Assembly (NCBI GenBank): GCA_947579665.1
Contig: OX388350.1
Location: forward strand, 41,449,393 to 41,513,392
Direction: 5' to 3'
Origin: Sympetrum striolatum
Lineage: Eukaryota; Arthropoda; Insecta; Odonata; Libellulidae
Length of the DNA: 64,000 nucleotides
Part shown: positions 1-15,008 of the stretch, in pieces
Numbering within the stretch: the first letter of the stretch is position 1
Layout: each line of letters starts with the position of its first letter
Translations under genes and position numbers: made by a program
The notes under the pieces: generated by a model
The model's input: only the letters and a program-made list of their open reading frames with translations
Told to the model about the DNA's origin: nothing
Databases searched by the model: none

Positions 1-679
1 TAACCTTAACAATGAGTATTTCTACAAGTTTGACTCTCATTTCCTTCAAATATTATCACAAAACAGTACATTTCCCTTCTCTGAATTCTGAATAAAATGA
101 AGCAATAGTAAGAATGAAATTCTAACACATTGTAGTGTGTAGTCCAGTTGAAAGTTTAATGATCCTTCGTTTAATGTATGGTTATGTAACAAAGGAGGGC
201 AAGCTATAAGACTAAACCATATATAATGAAATTACTAGAAAATAATGCATCATCAAATGTATTGCACATTTGATCACATCATAATTACACATACAAAATA
301 ACCTACAGGTGAAATATAGTATGTGTTGTAATAGTTTATGGCACATAACAATAATTTGATACATCAAAAATGAAAAATGTACTTGATTTAAGAACTATAA
401 AAGATTGCTTCCCTCTGGCAGAGGAGTTAGCTTTCCAGTGACTCCTCACTGAGTTCTAGGGACAAATCCTAGTTAGGGCATGGCTGTTTGTGTTAAATAA
501 TTAATTGGAAGAATGGTCTACCAAGACTAAAATTCATCTAATTAAATCATTACTATTATTACTTTAAGCGTTCAACTAGACTTTGAAAACTTCGACATAA
601 AACACCTCAAAATATAGGATTCTGCTAAGCAATTAAATTTGAATTGATTAATACGACAAGATTAATAACTGAAATTTAC

Positions 680-3600
680 CTGTACTGCACGATGGAAGAA
701 CTTGATAGCAGTCTCATGCTCTTTTTGAAGACTAAAACAATTCCCTGTTGCACACCATGTGGCAGCACAATGCCTATCTAACCTTACTAAATCCTGTGCT
801 AAAGCAGATAATGCAACTTCCTTTTGAGAATGCCAAAGGGCTGTACTGTACAATTCCATCAGTTGAGTCCTATGAGGTTCACGTTCTCTGACTTCTGCGA
901 AGTACCTACAATGATGAAATGGATTCATTAAATATTATGAAAAAAGGAGTTTAATAAGACTATTTTTAAATGCGTCTTAGGTTTTAGTTATTATATTTCA
1001 TACATGGTAAGCCCTAATTATAAAATTAGGCAGGAAGAAAACTATTACTTGTAAAAATCTTAAAAAAATAAATGTAATAAAATATGAGATAATAATGTGT
1101 GTAATAAAATAGAGCTTATTTTTTATGTCAAATCATCCTTGCTTTAAGTCAACTAAAAAGTAATGCATAGAATCGAATATCCTCTTGTTTGGTATTCAGA
1201 AATTTGAGGGTTTTACAAAACTACGTAGGTGAAGGTAAATAATAAGGGTAGTAAGACAAATAGAAACCGAATATACATTCTAAATGGGCATTGTTTCAAA
1301 TTACACCACATAATGCTTTTAGAAATTTTGAATCAGATGATATATTGGTTCCCCAGAAATTCAAATATAGTATTATGTATAATACAAAGTATTATTTTGA
1401 CTTAAACAAAACTTCTGCAGTGTTTGCCTGTAATCAATTAAGGCTTTGAGTTGACAACTTTTCATACACTCAAATTTCTTAAATACTTTTCAGAATCATC
1501 GTCATAATGGAAAGAGCATACCCATGGTGAAGGTGATACAAATTCATCACCCAAGTTTCTCATACCAAGAAAGTAACTTAAGCCATTAAACTCACTTGAT
1601 TGCTGAACGATAGTCATTGAGGTAATAATAAGCTTTTGCTATTAACGAGAGAACCCATCCTGTGTCATGCTGATGTGGGGGAAGGTTTTCAAGGCACTCT
1701 ATTGCTTTCTTGCAGTTAAACTGAGATAAATGGAGATATGCAGTCCCAAGATCTCGGAACAAGGACATCAATCCCTCTAGAAATGTAAAAGAAGGCAAAG
1801 ATTGAATCAATGAAGAAGAGCATTTTTCTTTGCATAAAAGATGTTCCATTTACTGTAAAATATAAATTTTAAGCAAACATATTTTATCTTTATTACATTT
1901 AAGACATAAATTGCAGTGAGTTTAACACTCAAAACTGCAGCTAAGCATGAGCAATGGTAAAGTAGTGAGCAAATATAAAAGTGATGTTCAAAAGTAGGCT
2001 GACCATATCCAATCAAACAAAAACAGGATATTTCCTTTAATTAAATAAGACATTGTGCTATTTTTTCCAAGAAATCTTTTCATTTTTATGGAATTTGAAA
2101 GATATCATCATTTTGTTGATGGATATTTTATCTTACCCAGACATAAACTACCACTATTTCCTCTCCACAAATTAAGAGCAAGGCACAGGGTATTATTTAG
2201 TATATTTTAAAGGATTTACTTTTAAAAATTTAAAAGTATCAAATTTGAAAGCTAACTATTACTGTCATAACATTAATAGTTTTCATAAGGTTTAACAATC
2301 CATTTGATAATAAAATTGACAGAGAAAAAGGTTTTCTTAACTGTCATTTTAAATTTTATAATATATCTGGTCACAATCAGTTTATATGTAGCCAAAAATT
2401 TTCATTCCTGTATTATGCTATTAAATATCATCAACATATTTCAAGTTTCAGTGAATCCTATTTAAAGGAAAGATTAATTAGTTAATATTGCAGATACGCT
2501 TGGCAAGATATTGTTACAATGTCGCAGTAAAAATTTTAGGAAAGATACATAAGTACTAAAAGCAGAAATATTTCAACCTCTCTTACCTGCAGACTGTTTC
2601 TGCAAATGAATCATATGCTGTGTGATGTTCTGAAAAACTTGATGATTTCCCATCATTACACTACCTACACCACCTATTCCACTTCCGACGTTAGCACCAG
2701 AACCCCCGAGGATCCTGCTTTCTGAAGTTATCGTTTCTGACTTTTCCTTTTCACCTTTCACAACACCCACAACACCACCTCCTGTGTTTCGGTTCTTTTC
2801 GTTCAAATCACTGAATGAGCTCTTACTCAAACTTGTCTTGGTCAAACGAGTTTTGGTTTTCCTCGAGGGAGATTTCGGAGTGACGAACTTGTTGCGGTTG
2901 GGACTTTTGTTATTTTCCTGCAAAGATAATTGGAAATTAATCACCAATCAACTTCTAAATCTTCCTGACCAACATTTTGACCAACAGTAATTGATCAAAA
3001 CTCATCATGATATGTCAAAGGATTTCTATCCATAGCATCTGAATAAAAAAAAACAATCTGAGCAGTGCCACTTATTTGCCTATGCTTTAGGATACATGCA
3101 GATGATTTAAATATTAATAGTAATTCTAATTATTTATATTTTCACTTTAAGAAACTATTTTTAAGTAATTTCTGAAAAAGTAATATGAATGGAAGTTGAA
3201 TACAAAATAAGCTTAAGCTTAATTCTGAGAATTTTTTAATACTTTGGTTCTTCCTTATTACCACATATTCCAAAAGGAAAATAAAATTTGAGAATTTATA
3301 AGGAACCCATGGTATTAGCTGTTTATTCATGATTTTTTACACAAAATACAATTTCCGCAATGAAATGAAGCCAATTCAGATTTCATTTGGTTAAGATTTG
3401 AACCCTCATAGTTAATATATGCAGCTCAAGCTATAACTTTCTTAGTAAAGCGTTTGATCTCAAAACGCCAAACTATACAAAAATGTGTTTCAATAATATG
3501 ATTTGATCTAAAATCTTAAATAAAAGTCAACTTACAAAATGTATCAACCTTAATATCCATATAACTCGTATCCTAAGTATCTGAGAATGAAATTATGAGC

Positions 3601-6600
3601 ATGGGAAATGCTGAATCTAACATCCGTAACCCTTGATCCAATTTCTATGACCCCTTAATGAATGGATAACACCGAGCATGGATATCATTGCCCCAATTCA
3701 TAGAGTTAGATTAAATACTTACCTTTACTGAGTAGCTGTTGCTAAATAGACGAGAACTACGGCGTACGTTTGGGCCAGCCTGCAGCCCTCCTGGTATATT
3801 CACAGGGGATGGGGAAGTGGACACAATGTTTGCTGAATTACTAGTATTACCCGATGGACTGAAGACCTGCTTGCCCGGCTGAAGAGGTGTGTCTTTTCTG
3901 CTTATCAGCTGCTACTCGACAAACATTTTCAGGTATTAGTTAAGGAATTGGTAGTTTATCAAATAAAGATATAATTTTACCTTCCACGAGGTCTTTACAA
4001 ATGAGATAAACATCTTAAATTGGTTTAAATTTTGAACAAAAAGTGGCAATTAATCTATAAAGCGAGTGGGTGAAAATTACTGCTCAGCCACAAATAAAAA
4101 ATTATGGACAGAAACAGCAGCATGTCAAAATTTGAGTAATAGTGCATCCTTATATAATACTTTAAATAATATAAAGATAAAAAGCAAATAAGGCACAATA
4201 CTGCTTTAAAAATGTCTCTCTAAGCATTAAACCATAAAATTGCCACCAACTCAATAAAACCATGCACCACTCAAAAATTTAAGCGAAAATACTTTTCAAT
4301 TGACAAAATAAAACCGAAAATACTTTTCAAATTGAACAACAGTGATTTGCATACCTAATTTATCATTATTGACATATTTCCAAAATTCATAGGCCTGGTA
4401 TTATGAGGTTTTGTTAAAAATTAAGTTAAACTGCAATCTTAACTTGGAGAGACTGAATTACAATGGATAGTTGAACCTTTAGTGCTAATTAAAATGATAA
4501 GTGTGACTACCAGACAGTAGGCTGCTAATATAATACCTATTCTAATATAGCTTATCAACTGATATGAAGATTACGCATAACTGCAATTTAACAGCAAGGA
4601 ATGTATCATAATTATACAAATTTAAGATTTAAAGCTCTGTCTATCTGGAACTTACCTTAATCATGATTTTTAATGCACCAAGACTTCTTGGTGTATTCTC
4701 AATCTCTCTCAATTGAAATACAATTAAAGTGAAGAATAGTTTAACTCTATTTTAACAGCATATTGTAATACCAGACATTAGAACTATTAACACATTCACA
4801 GATTAAGCTGATAAGACATTGGCATTCTAGATCAGCAATCGCTATTCAATTAACAAGTGCGTGCATTCTGGTGCAACAATGGCCGTCCTCGGTTCAAACC
4901 TACCCCTACTCTTCTTCTGAAGCTGCTCACCCGCTTGGGAGCTAATCCTTTTTGGTCGTTGGCTTCGCTCAACTGCTGAAGAGGAGGAGTGCAGAGTGAT
5001 GTGGGAGTGGTCTGCACCATTGGCTGTGATGAGCTCAGTTCAAAGTTTTCAAAGGAATTTGTGAGTTCTAGAGGTATTACTCCAAACCTGTTATTACACA
5101 ATAGAAGAAAAATTTCCATGAGCAACATATTTATTGCACTGATGAGAATGGTTCATGGAATGATAAATAGATAAATTTTTCCTTATTTAATTCTAATAAA
5201 GAAACCTCAGCACTCATAAAAGGTATTGCAGATCCCATTGCAATAACTTAGTTTGAAATGTAAAAATAATAGCACCAATGAGTAAAGATAAGGATAACAT
5301 TTGTTCAGAATGTAAAAATATAACACTACTGTTTGAAAATTATAACATTTAAAAAGGATCTGGTGCTTTCCCAGCATATTTTGTGAATGAAACCTTCTCG
5401 AGTTGCCACAGCAAAATTTAATTCTATAAACTCGGACAAGAAATTCAGCTTCAGTTCATCCTGAAGATGGCTCCAGATATAGGAGCTGAAATTCTGATGT
5501 CCATTGCAGTAACCACCTAGTTGCAAACTCGAGAAGACTTCATTATAAAATTTTTTAAGTTGGAAATTTAGCTGCGGTGTACTGGAAAATTCATTTAGAA
5601 AAATTCTGGTTTATATATTTCTCCCTGAACATTATTTTCGTTGCATACCCTGACCATCATGTCTCATTTGCACTTGGAGAATCCTAGGACACCTCAGAAC
5701 ACCACTTGGGAAATGATGCCGTAAATAATGATGATGGCCAATAAACTGTGACAGCTACTTTAAAAATCTCTCCAAAGACAGCAAATAAATAATTGAATAC
5801 CAAGAAATATACTCCCGATTTGGCAGAAAAATAGGAAACTATACCATTATCTCTCTTACCTTGGAGTTATGGGAGTATGCATTGCAGTGGATTTGAATAG
5901 ATTCCTGGTACAAGGAAATCTTTGAGTGCGGGAACACTTGACTGAAGGCAATGGAGCTAATGGTACCACGTTTGGCATTGCCATTCCTATTGGTGTGCTA
6001 TCATCAGGAACCACTCGCCCTTGGGATGATGTTGTGTTTAAACAATTTAGAAGCTGAACTGGAGTACTGAAACATCAACAAAGTGAACTCGATAAATTAT
6101 TTATCCCAATAACAATTGTATGATTACAAACAATACACATGTGGAGCCAAATTTCCTTTAATTTATATAAAAATCACAAAGAACAACCTTTCATAAAAAT
6201 GGCAAAGAAAGATTACAGGGGAAAACTGATTCTCTCCTCTGGTAATTGCTTGATTGTAATACATGAACAATATCTGATCTAGTATATTAGGTATTTGAAA
6301 AATTAAAAACAATTTAAATTAGGGCAGTACTTACCTACTCATGGTACAGTGAGCAGGGTCGCTAAATCCATTTAAGGAAGAATAATTACTTAGGCCACTG
6401 ATACTAATGTCAGGAGTCTTTTGATTGTTGAGGAAGTTTACAAGTGGACTCGAACCATGGCAAGCTGTGAAATTGTCTATAGATGATAACTGCAAGTAAA
6501 CATGAAAAGATATTAAACACAAGATCTGAAATTGATAGTTAATTATAATTTAAACTGAAATATGGGATGATATCTCACTTGAGTTTTGAGTAGGATACAT

Positions 6601-9231
6601 GGGATATGAAATTCCTCATTTGATTTCTACACTTGCACAGAAATTAGGTCATCATGACACTGTTTCCACATCAAAACAACGCCACAAAAAATGTGAATTC
6701 GACACTATTATTAGGAAAAAATAGAATGGAGAAGTTACGTATTGCATGACCAAGTAACAAATTTAGATGACTCCTTGATGGATACAATAATGTATGCTAT
6801 ACTTTTCTAAATCTTAATTTTGAAAACTTAAATTACAAATCATGGACTGATAATACCATTATTTCCTGAAATGAAAAGAACAAGAATACAGAGTAAAACA
6901 AGCTTCGAACATAGATGACACCACATATTAATAACTCTGAAATGGAAATTTTACCTCTATTTTGTTACAATTATTAAAAATCCACAATCAAAGTTCAAAT
7001 AGCCTATGAATTTATAGTTGGTTTAACATAGACTGAATTAAACCAAGAGCTAGTAACTCAGGAATGCTAAGGTATTCAACATAGTGATTAAAATATTTAT
7101 TTGTGTATTCCTTAATTCCTCATGCTATGTTTTTAACAACTTTGATAACATGAAATAAACCTGTTAATAACATAAAAGGTTTAATGATTTTATTAGTTTC
7201 TGCTTTGGTTTAATAGATCATTAGAGAATAAGACTTCAAAAACAAACAAAATGTCTGTTTATGAATCCTTGTGTTTATTTACATTGACCTTTGTGTACAT
7301 TTCATCATAACATCAAAATAAATATAGGGCCATCTTTGGAATTTACATTTCAATGATGAAATCAACCTTTTCTTAAGTAAAACAACATTTATGGGCAAGG
7401 CTTCTGAAGTTTGTATTAACTTTAGTCCAACCTTCATCAAACATGTATATAAGGGCCAAGTAACTGTTGATTTTTGGCATTGAGTCATACTAGGCCCCCA
7501 TACCTAGGATGTGGTGACAATTTAAGTGTTTTTAGTCCAAACTTTTAGATAGTGCCCGTTATTATAGATATAAGGGATATGGGGTTATTAATTAAGCCCA
7601 TAAGATAGTTACAATCTTCCTATTCATGGCAAGTCAGGTTGTATTGAGAACCTTTGGCAAAAACAAACCTTTATCACCAGCATTTTCAACTAAGAAACAT
7701 ACTTTTACATTTGAACCAATTGTATACTTCCTGATATTCATTCATCTATTCAAGTATTGACTTATTGCAGGTAGGTGGGAAGGAATTACTCCATGATATA
7801 GGATAATTAATATTAAGAAAAGATTCACATAGTTTTTGTGTAATTAATAATCAACAAACTTGAACTCTCATCTTTTCCTTACCTGAAAGGTTTTCTGTGG
7901 GTCAGGCTTCTCTCCTAGATCACAAAGCTCTTCAAATGACTGCCAAAGAAACGGATTCAAACGAAGAGACCGCCTGAGAGCTTCAGCTGCCCTGTTGTTC
8001 CTCTCAGTCTTTGAACAAATTCGAGCCAAGAGTTGAAGGGCAAACGGAGCCTGTTCGTCACCAAAGTCAGCAACAACATCATCTAAAGGTCTAATTTTGG
8101 AGGCTGCGGATGAAATGAAACCACTTCCACTGCCTGCACTGGTCGTGGTTCCACTTGTAAGAACAGCCTCTGCTTCTGAAAGTCTAGGATAAGATAATGG
8201 ACAAACATTATATGAACAATTAATGATACAAATGCAAGGGATAAATGAGATTTTAAAATAAAAAATCAAGAATCTTCAAAATTAATAGCACACAAGCCAT
8301 TTTAACATCATATAATGTCTCTTTTATAACTAGTAAAAATGATTTCAGAGCAGAAAAGCAAAAGAAATAAAGTTATTAAAGCTAATTTAGATGGCATTAA
8401 AGCATGATCAAAGAAAACACTCCAATTAATTATGTGATGATGTAAGGTAACATTTTAAAACATATGCAATGGTTATGGTGCTTATAAAAAACTAAATAAT
8501 TTAATCAAAGACAGATGAATGAAATAGGAAACTTACTTCTGTAAATCCATACAACATACTGCCATAAGATATTTGCATTGTGGCGAATTGGATTCTCTGC
8601 TGTGGAGAACTGAATAAGCTCGTCCAGGCTTTCCAGAGCGATAATAACAAGTGGCCAGCAGAAATATGGTGTCATCTGAATCGACTAAAAATTCACGAAA
8701 GGGTATGTAAGTAGCAGAGTTAATGAAACTTTCAATCGAAATCGACATTTAATTACTACACTTACCTTCGGCACATAAACGCTCCGCCAAAAATGTGGCA
8801 TCTGCATATGCATAATGATTTAAACAATGCCAAATGGCAGCCTAAAATAAACGAAAACAATACCATAGTTGAAAGATTCACTTAAAAACGATACAGGAGC
8901 TAGAATTCACGTCAGATTACATGTAACTATGAAGCAGAATGTATCTAAAATAACAAACAGAGCTTGTGCTTTCAGTTTCGAATATTTTCGACACGAAACA
9001 AGCTTTAATTATTTACAAGGCCTTCTGTTAATAGTTGGGGCAAAATAATCCTGATTAGCTCAGAAACAATATTAGGATCAAAACATACTGTAAGAATAAG
9101 ATCAAAACAGCTAGATCAAACAATCACTAGTTCGAAAGTTCGCCAAACTAAAAAGGGTACAATAGCAGTAGAGGTGACGGTCAAAGGCAGCCTTTTGTAC
9201 GACTAACCTGAACAGGCTCCTGAACAATCAT
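680..9231 (-). CDS. Cdc27: CDC27/APC3, anaphase-promoting complex TPR subunit (3'-partial)
   Basis: CDC27 is a scaffold TPR subunit of the nuclear APC/C ubiquitin ligase and helps recruit CDC20/CDH1. I read 11 exons (minus strand): 9208-9231, 8766-8841, 8537-8684, 7883-8183, 6335-6489, 5860-6066, about 4904/4910-5087, 3723-3908, 2587-2917, 1596-1776 and 680-905. Phases agree throughout and give about 671 residues. The N-terminus MIVQEPVQ followed by AAIWHCLNHYAYADATFLAE closely resembles vertebrate CDC27, as do the TPRs FLLATCYYRSGK and DTGWVLSLIAKAYYYL. The middle is a Ser/Thr/Pro-rich linker with several TP/SP sites, a typical mitotic phosphorylation region. Exon 7 has two possible donors 6 bp apart, both in frame. 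The remaining C-terminal TPR exons must lie left of base 1, because bases 1-679 look intronic. Identity is very secure; the linker exon edges are less so. Confidence 0.95.
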
Positions 9232-10760
9232 TCTTGTCCGCCAAACTTTGATGTTTCGTGATACGGTAAAACTAAGAAAATAACTTTCATTCGACCCCTA
9301 AAAGAGGTATAGACATTTCATTGTCATTAACAAAGACTGTTACGGTCGTTACGGTATTCCACCATATATAATTTGACGTTGAAATAGATGGCAGTTAAGG
9401 CATACTAACACTAGCGACATCAGTTACTATAAGATCGGAGTTAAAAAAACAAGAGAGTCGACGTAACCCGCAGCATCACATTTCAGGATCCGTAATGTTT
9501 AGTTGTGTTCAACGTTTACAAATGTGAAGGAAATTATTGTGTATCGGCAACAATCGTTCTGTTAAAACCTGCTCTAAAATTGTTTGAGTTCGTCAAAATT
9601 TTTATCATAACAAATTAATCTTCTATTCATGACCTACTTATCGTTGAATTGATTACGCAAGTTTTATGTTCCGTATCAATATTATATAGAGTACATGAAA
9701 TAGACTCTTTGAAGAATTGAAACTACTCTTTAATATACAGCAAACTTTTCATTGTATAAACGAAGGAATGCTTGGAGTCAGTCAACAAATGTCATATCTC
9801 TTTCCAGGTGGAAGACCGTGTAGAATTGAAAATCTTGCTTTGTATTCGGTGGGATATCAAACCATATCTATTACTTTTGGAGAAGCTGAAAAGCTTACAA
9901 CTGTCGACCGGGTTCTCAGCGTGAGTGAGAGACCCAGTTATGCAACTTAACGTTACAGTTCGGGCATAAAAAGAAAACATTTTCCTCTCTTTGTCAGTCT
10001 CTGTTTCATGAGGTTCTATTGCGTTGGAACATACTTGGGTAAAAAGTGTGAAAGTGAAATTTTACCCATACTTGTAATTTATTAAGACCAGGGCGACCAA
10101 ATTCAGCTTTTTTTTTTATAGAATATCCCCGTCTCTAAAATATACACTGCTCAAGGAAAATATTTTTTTCTACATTAACTGCTTTAATTAAATTCTAAAT
10201 AAATATTCCTCCCAGTTAAAAAAATTACGCAATATTTATTTACATCTTGTGTTTACAACGTTTCACATCTTCCATGAAAGATAAAAACCTTGAACGATAG
10301 TTAATATTCATCACAAGTACGATAATCTTAAGGATTACAGCCAAAGGAAAACTTTCTTGAAGCAAAAAATCAGTTTTGGGTAGGAAATGGCAGTTAAATT
10401 AAGCCTCATTCAGAATGATACATGATTTCATTGGTAGAATTGTCAACTAATATTCCAGACGAAGATACCCATCTGGAATCTCACATGATTTCAAATTAAG
10501 CTACCTTTTTGGCAAGGTAAAAAAATCATTCGACCATTGCAATTATGTTGCATCCTAATAGAGATATCATGAAAAGAAAAATTAAGCTGTGCTCCACGAA
10601 CATAAATTGTGAGATGAAAATAGAACACCAACCCTGTTTTATTACTGAGCTAGCACACTTAGATCTTCAAAATGAAACATACAGATTTTTGGCACACACC
10701 CCAACAAGAAATTTATTCATATATTTCATCCATATCTCATTATGAATGGAATCACCTAGG
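9232..10760. other. Intergenic: CDC27 5' flank and ZC3H15 3' flank
   Basis: No convincing gene. The part next to 9231 must hold the CDC27 promoter and 5' UTR, but I see no clear TATA box. An open stretch on the plus strand near 9720-9950 has no ATG at its start and no recognisable protein family. The right part is AT-rich and should contain the ZC3H15 3' UTR. Confidence 0.5.
10712..10717 (-). terminator. Candidate poly(A) signal for ZC3H15
   Basis: TTTATT on the plus strand reads AATAAA on the minus strand, about 44 bases after the ZC3H15 stop codon. That would give a very short 3' UTR; a second AATAAA lies at about 10235-10240. The choice is not settled by the sequence. Confidence 0.35.
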
Positions 10761-13700
10761 TCAAAGATTCAGCTCAAACTCATCCAAACCATCGCCTAAA
10801 TCTTCATCCAAGAAGAGATTCTCATCAATGGGAACTCCCGTTGCCCCTTCCTCATCTTCTCCATCATTGTCACCTCCACTATCACCACTGCTTTCTTCAT
10901 CACTGTCCGTTTTCACTTTCCTATGTTTACCACTTTCATTACTGTTCTTTCCGTCAATGCCATTCTCCACTGTTCCTGGTATCGTAAATGAGAGAAATTC
11001 ATATATTAATGAAATGAAGCAGCCAGAAAAGAATATATGGTGCAAAACATAATCAAAAAGCAACCAGGGAAAATACTCATCATAAACAGCATGTAATCAA
11101 ACAACCATAATTATTCCGATCCAATATTAATCCTTTCCTTGAGAACTATTTTGTACAGTTGGACTTACAGAATAACCAAAAGAAGAAATAAATCTTAATT
11201 ACAATATATCTTAGGTGTGACCCAATTCAAAATGTTAAAGTGCTCCAACAATAAGTTAAATTGTAAGTAGGCAGTTTATTATAATGAGGTTCAAAGCTAT
11301 CTACTCTTCAATATATCTTGAGTATTAATTTTTATTCAATCAATCTACATATATGTATGTGCCTATATGGATACTCTACCATGTACTTACAATTAGCTTA
11401 TTTTACTTAAATGATGGGTCTAATACTTTTTATGTAAATGTATGAGTGTATACATAATAATGTATTGTGTAATTGTACAGTCTACAAGAGGTTTTTAGAG
11501 TGGTTTCCTTCCAGTCTTGGGGCAAATGCCAGGCTGAAATTAATATGTTATGACTTTGCAGTGAAATTTAAATGAATAAATAAAACAACTCTTCTATGAG
11601 ATATTGAAATATTTACATATTGATAATGACAGTCATGCATTTTGACTAAATTTTGTTCTGTAAACAAGTCAGTCAGTCAATTCATTTGCAAAATACCCAA
11701 GGCTTGTGAATACATTTTTTTTACCAATAAATCTCACAGTAAGAGTAAGTAGGATAAGCTAAAATATTGTATGAAAGATCAATCATTAAATGGTTATATC
11801 CGGATACAAAAATTTCCCCATAGTATTTTTGAAAACGAAAATTTCAGATGTCCATTAAAAGTTATTTCTATTATTAACAGAAAAGAGGCTGAGGCCTCAT
11901 TTAGTTACAGCAGAGCACCTATTTATGGATTTTTATACGGCACCAAGATGCTTATGTCTTGGGAATAATAATTACTCTGCATTACAATAAACTGTTAATT
12001 ACTGTTTTCCATGATAAGTCATCAGATTCTATATGATACTAAATTTTCTATGAACATAATGAGAAACAAAATTTTGGGCTCAAAATATTGAAGCATAAAT
12101 ATTGAAAAACATTACCTGATCCGTCATCAACACCATTTGTTGCAGCAGCCTCAGCTTTAAGTCTATCTTCCGCCGCCTTCGTTCCGGATCCATCCGATTC
12201 TCTTGCCTCAGAAATTATGCAGTCCAAAACAATCTCTCGGTACTGTTTAAAAGAAATATTTTGAAGTTACATTACGTTACAATTTACTGCAGAAAAAGAA
12301 AATCTGCAAAATAAAATCGGGATTTCAATATTCATTAAAAGCAAAACTGCAATATTTACCTCTATAGTTTCATCTCCTTCCTCCATTGGCAAATTTCCAG
12401 TGTCAAAAGCATCGTCACCATCCTCATACTGGTCTGCCGCTGCCAAATCTGGGTTGAAGGTAAACATCTCTCGACCCGACAGCTGAATTTACAAACGTGC
12501 CCAGGATTGAAAAATGGATAAACCATGATGTTTTAATATACTCTCAAACAAGCTTGAAGGTTGGTTGCCTTCAGGTTTGTTGGTACAAGTGTACCTTCGT
12601 AAAGCTCAGGCTTGGTATTAAGGTATGAAGGAATGAGCCACTGCATTACCCCAGAGCCATAAATATGATAAATCTATGAGAATAGTGATAGAAGTAGATA
12701 GTAGTAGTCTATTAAATATGATTCATAAAGTAAAGACTGTAAATTAATAAGAAATGAGCAAGATGAAGAACACTATCCAGAATCTCTCATGCTTAAATGT
12801 CAGTATTGAACTTAGGAATTGTGAAATGGTCTTTAACATCATACCCAACATTAGTGATGAATAACCTAAATTGAGCTCGGCTACATGAAATCAGGCGATG
12901 AGGAGATCAATTTAAATTTAATTAATAGCTATCAACTATTAATTAAGATGTAAATGATAACAATGTTTCATGTAATGTAGGGGTTCTCAACTATTTCATA
13001 GGCACTTACCAAAGACACATTAGTGAAATAAATTTAGACTGCTATACAACATAACCCAATTTCCTCAGTGAAAAAGGTTCATGAGACAGTTTATTTTAAC
13101 AAGAGGTTTAAAAATTATTTTGCATGTTCTGTAAGACAAATTAATGCCACTGACCTATTTTTAACAAAACACAAATTTTTCTCAGTGGTAAGTTTACCAG
13201 TAGTTGAGAATCTCTACTTTTCAGCTAAGTGCCATTTTACGTATGTAAAATATTTTTCACAAGTGAAGTCAGCAAAAACTCACCCCAATTTGTCGACCAG
13301 CTTTATATTCATTCCTTTTCTTTTCCTCATCCTTTCTGGCACTTTCCTCTTTTTCGTTGATCTTCCTTTTCTTCCAAGCGATGAATGATTCTAAAGTCAC
13401 TTTCGTCAAGCTAGTCCCCAGCATAGACCTTTCACGTTCAATGAGATCTTCCAATGATATTTCATCCTTTTTGTCTTCCTTTTTCTTATCCTTATGGTTA
13501 CACGTCGAAATTTATGAACGAAAGGAATTATAAAGAAATTCACCAACGCAAGTGACATCCAGGTTCTGCCACAATTAAATTTACTCTCTGCTATAACCAA
13601 GTTTGTTACCCTTACCTTTTTCAGAACAAAACCAGGAGGCAATGCATGCCTATATATACATGTTCCTCCATTAGGGCACGTCCAAAACCAACCATACTTG

Positions 13701-14543
13701 CTTTTCTCAACAGCGTCTACAAAGTATCTACAAATCTGAAAATATCAATAAGAGAAACATTAGAGCAACAGTAAGGTTTACAGGTTGCAGTAAAGAAAAA
13801 GTTTCTTGACTCACAATATCAGTGGTAGGTCGTTTATTATCCTCTGCATGCTTTTTCTCCACTACTTCTTTCAGCTTCTCTTCATCCCAATCTTCCATCG
13901 TTTCCTCTTCGTTGTCTCTAACGTCATGATACATACTTCGCTTCTCTGCCTTTCTTTCTAAGGTCAAGTCATGAGAAAATTTACACCTGTCTCCTTTCCC
14001 ACATTGCCCTTGCTTAAAAAACGCACAAAGGACAGACTTTGGGTCGATTCCTGTTCAAAAGTAAAAGGGAATTTAGCATTTTGGGTATAGAAGTTAATGA
14101 GTTTGATGAGGGAAAACTTTAAAAGAAATCGAACTATATGATGACCAGACATGTAAAAAACAGCGAATGTTTGAGGTACCTTTTTCAACTTTTTGGACAG
14201 CTACTGGTTTGAAAAGCATATTAAGCTCCTTCGCTTCCTTAAGTTTTGCTTCCTTCTTTTCTTTCTCTAGCTTTTTAGTTTCTTCCATTTTCCGACTACT
14301 TGGATTACCACCGAATTTAACTTGTTTCTCGACTTGCTGAATAAATCTTTGCTGCTTTGCACCTTTTTTATTTTTCAAACCGAAGGTTTTATCCTTTAAA
14401 GAGAAACAATATTCATGAAATTGGGTTTTCACATGAACGTTGGCAAGATTTGGAAAAGGATGTCAACTTACTTCAATAACTTTTTCTTTCTTCTTCTGCT
14501 CCGTCTTTTTGCTGGGAGCAGCAGCTTTCGGTTTAGGAGGCAT
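10761..14543 (-). CDS. ZC3H15: ZC3H15, CCCH zinc-finger protein / DRG1-binding (DFRP1)
   Basis: In known systems this protein binds and stabilises the translation-associated GTPase DRG1. Eight exons (minus): 14472-14543, 14180-14393, 14050-13815, 13616-13735, 13284-13490, 12360-12482, 12116-12242 and 10761-10975, together 1,314 bases and 437 aa. The Lys-rich N-terminus contains [15 protein letters not shown], a family signature. Finger 1 is C104-x7-C112-x5-C118-x3-H122. Finger 2 is C176-x17-C194-x5-C200-x3-H204, one residue shorter in the middle spacer than my memory of the human protein. The DFRP region follows ([13 protein letters not shown], about residues 225-237). The C-terminus is acidic and ends after [13 protein letters not shown]. 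The exon 5 acceptor has a poor pyrimidine tract, but frame and homology support it. The gene is divergent from the dehydrogenase at 15009. Confidence 0.95.
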
Positions 14544-15008
14544 GATTATATTTTCTGAATAAGTTACGTGCAGCAACTGAATTCCCGTAATACACGAGTC
14601 AATCGCCAAGATCGTCAATATTTTCGGACGGACTGCCCTCTATTGAAAAATCAATGTAAACAGAAGAAACAAGGCAGTATCGCTGAAGATCGCTTTTGAT
14701 GTCTGTGAAGTCAATTACTGTGAACTGTCAAATTGTAATTTTCGTCTTGGTATTACCTTAGAGATTTGAGTTCTACTATTTAATGCTAGAAAACATATTA
14801 TTTCATCATATACACTCTGGTTTTCATTAGAAGGAGAGAGTATTCGGCTGAAAAGACTCTATTCCTAAATTGGGCGTGGAGGGCGGTATGTAATAAATTC
14901 TCGGTGCTGGATTTTTAGGAATGCGGGGATTATTCTGCTGTGAAATCGTGAAATCCATGTAGTATGTTGAAAAATTCCAGCTGAAGAAATTAAGAAAAAT
15001 TCATTGAA
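14544..15008. promoter_or_regulatory. Shared divergent promoter region of ZC3H15 and the HPGD-like gene
   Basis: The start codons of two divergently transcribed genes are only about 465 bp apart, so both promoters and 5' UTRs must fall here unless upstream non-coding exons exist. I see no TATA box in a sensible position for either gene. The assignment rests on gene geometry only. Confidence 0.55.

Noticed and set aside
9717..9950. Plus-strand open frame of 77 codons divergent from CDC27
   Set aside because: It begins at TTG, not ATG; no family motif, no flanking splice signals and no known domain.
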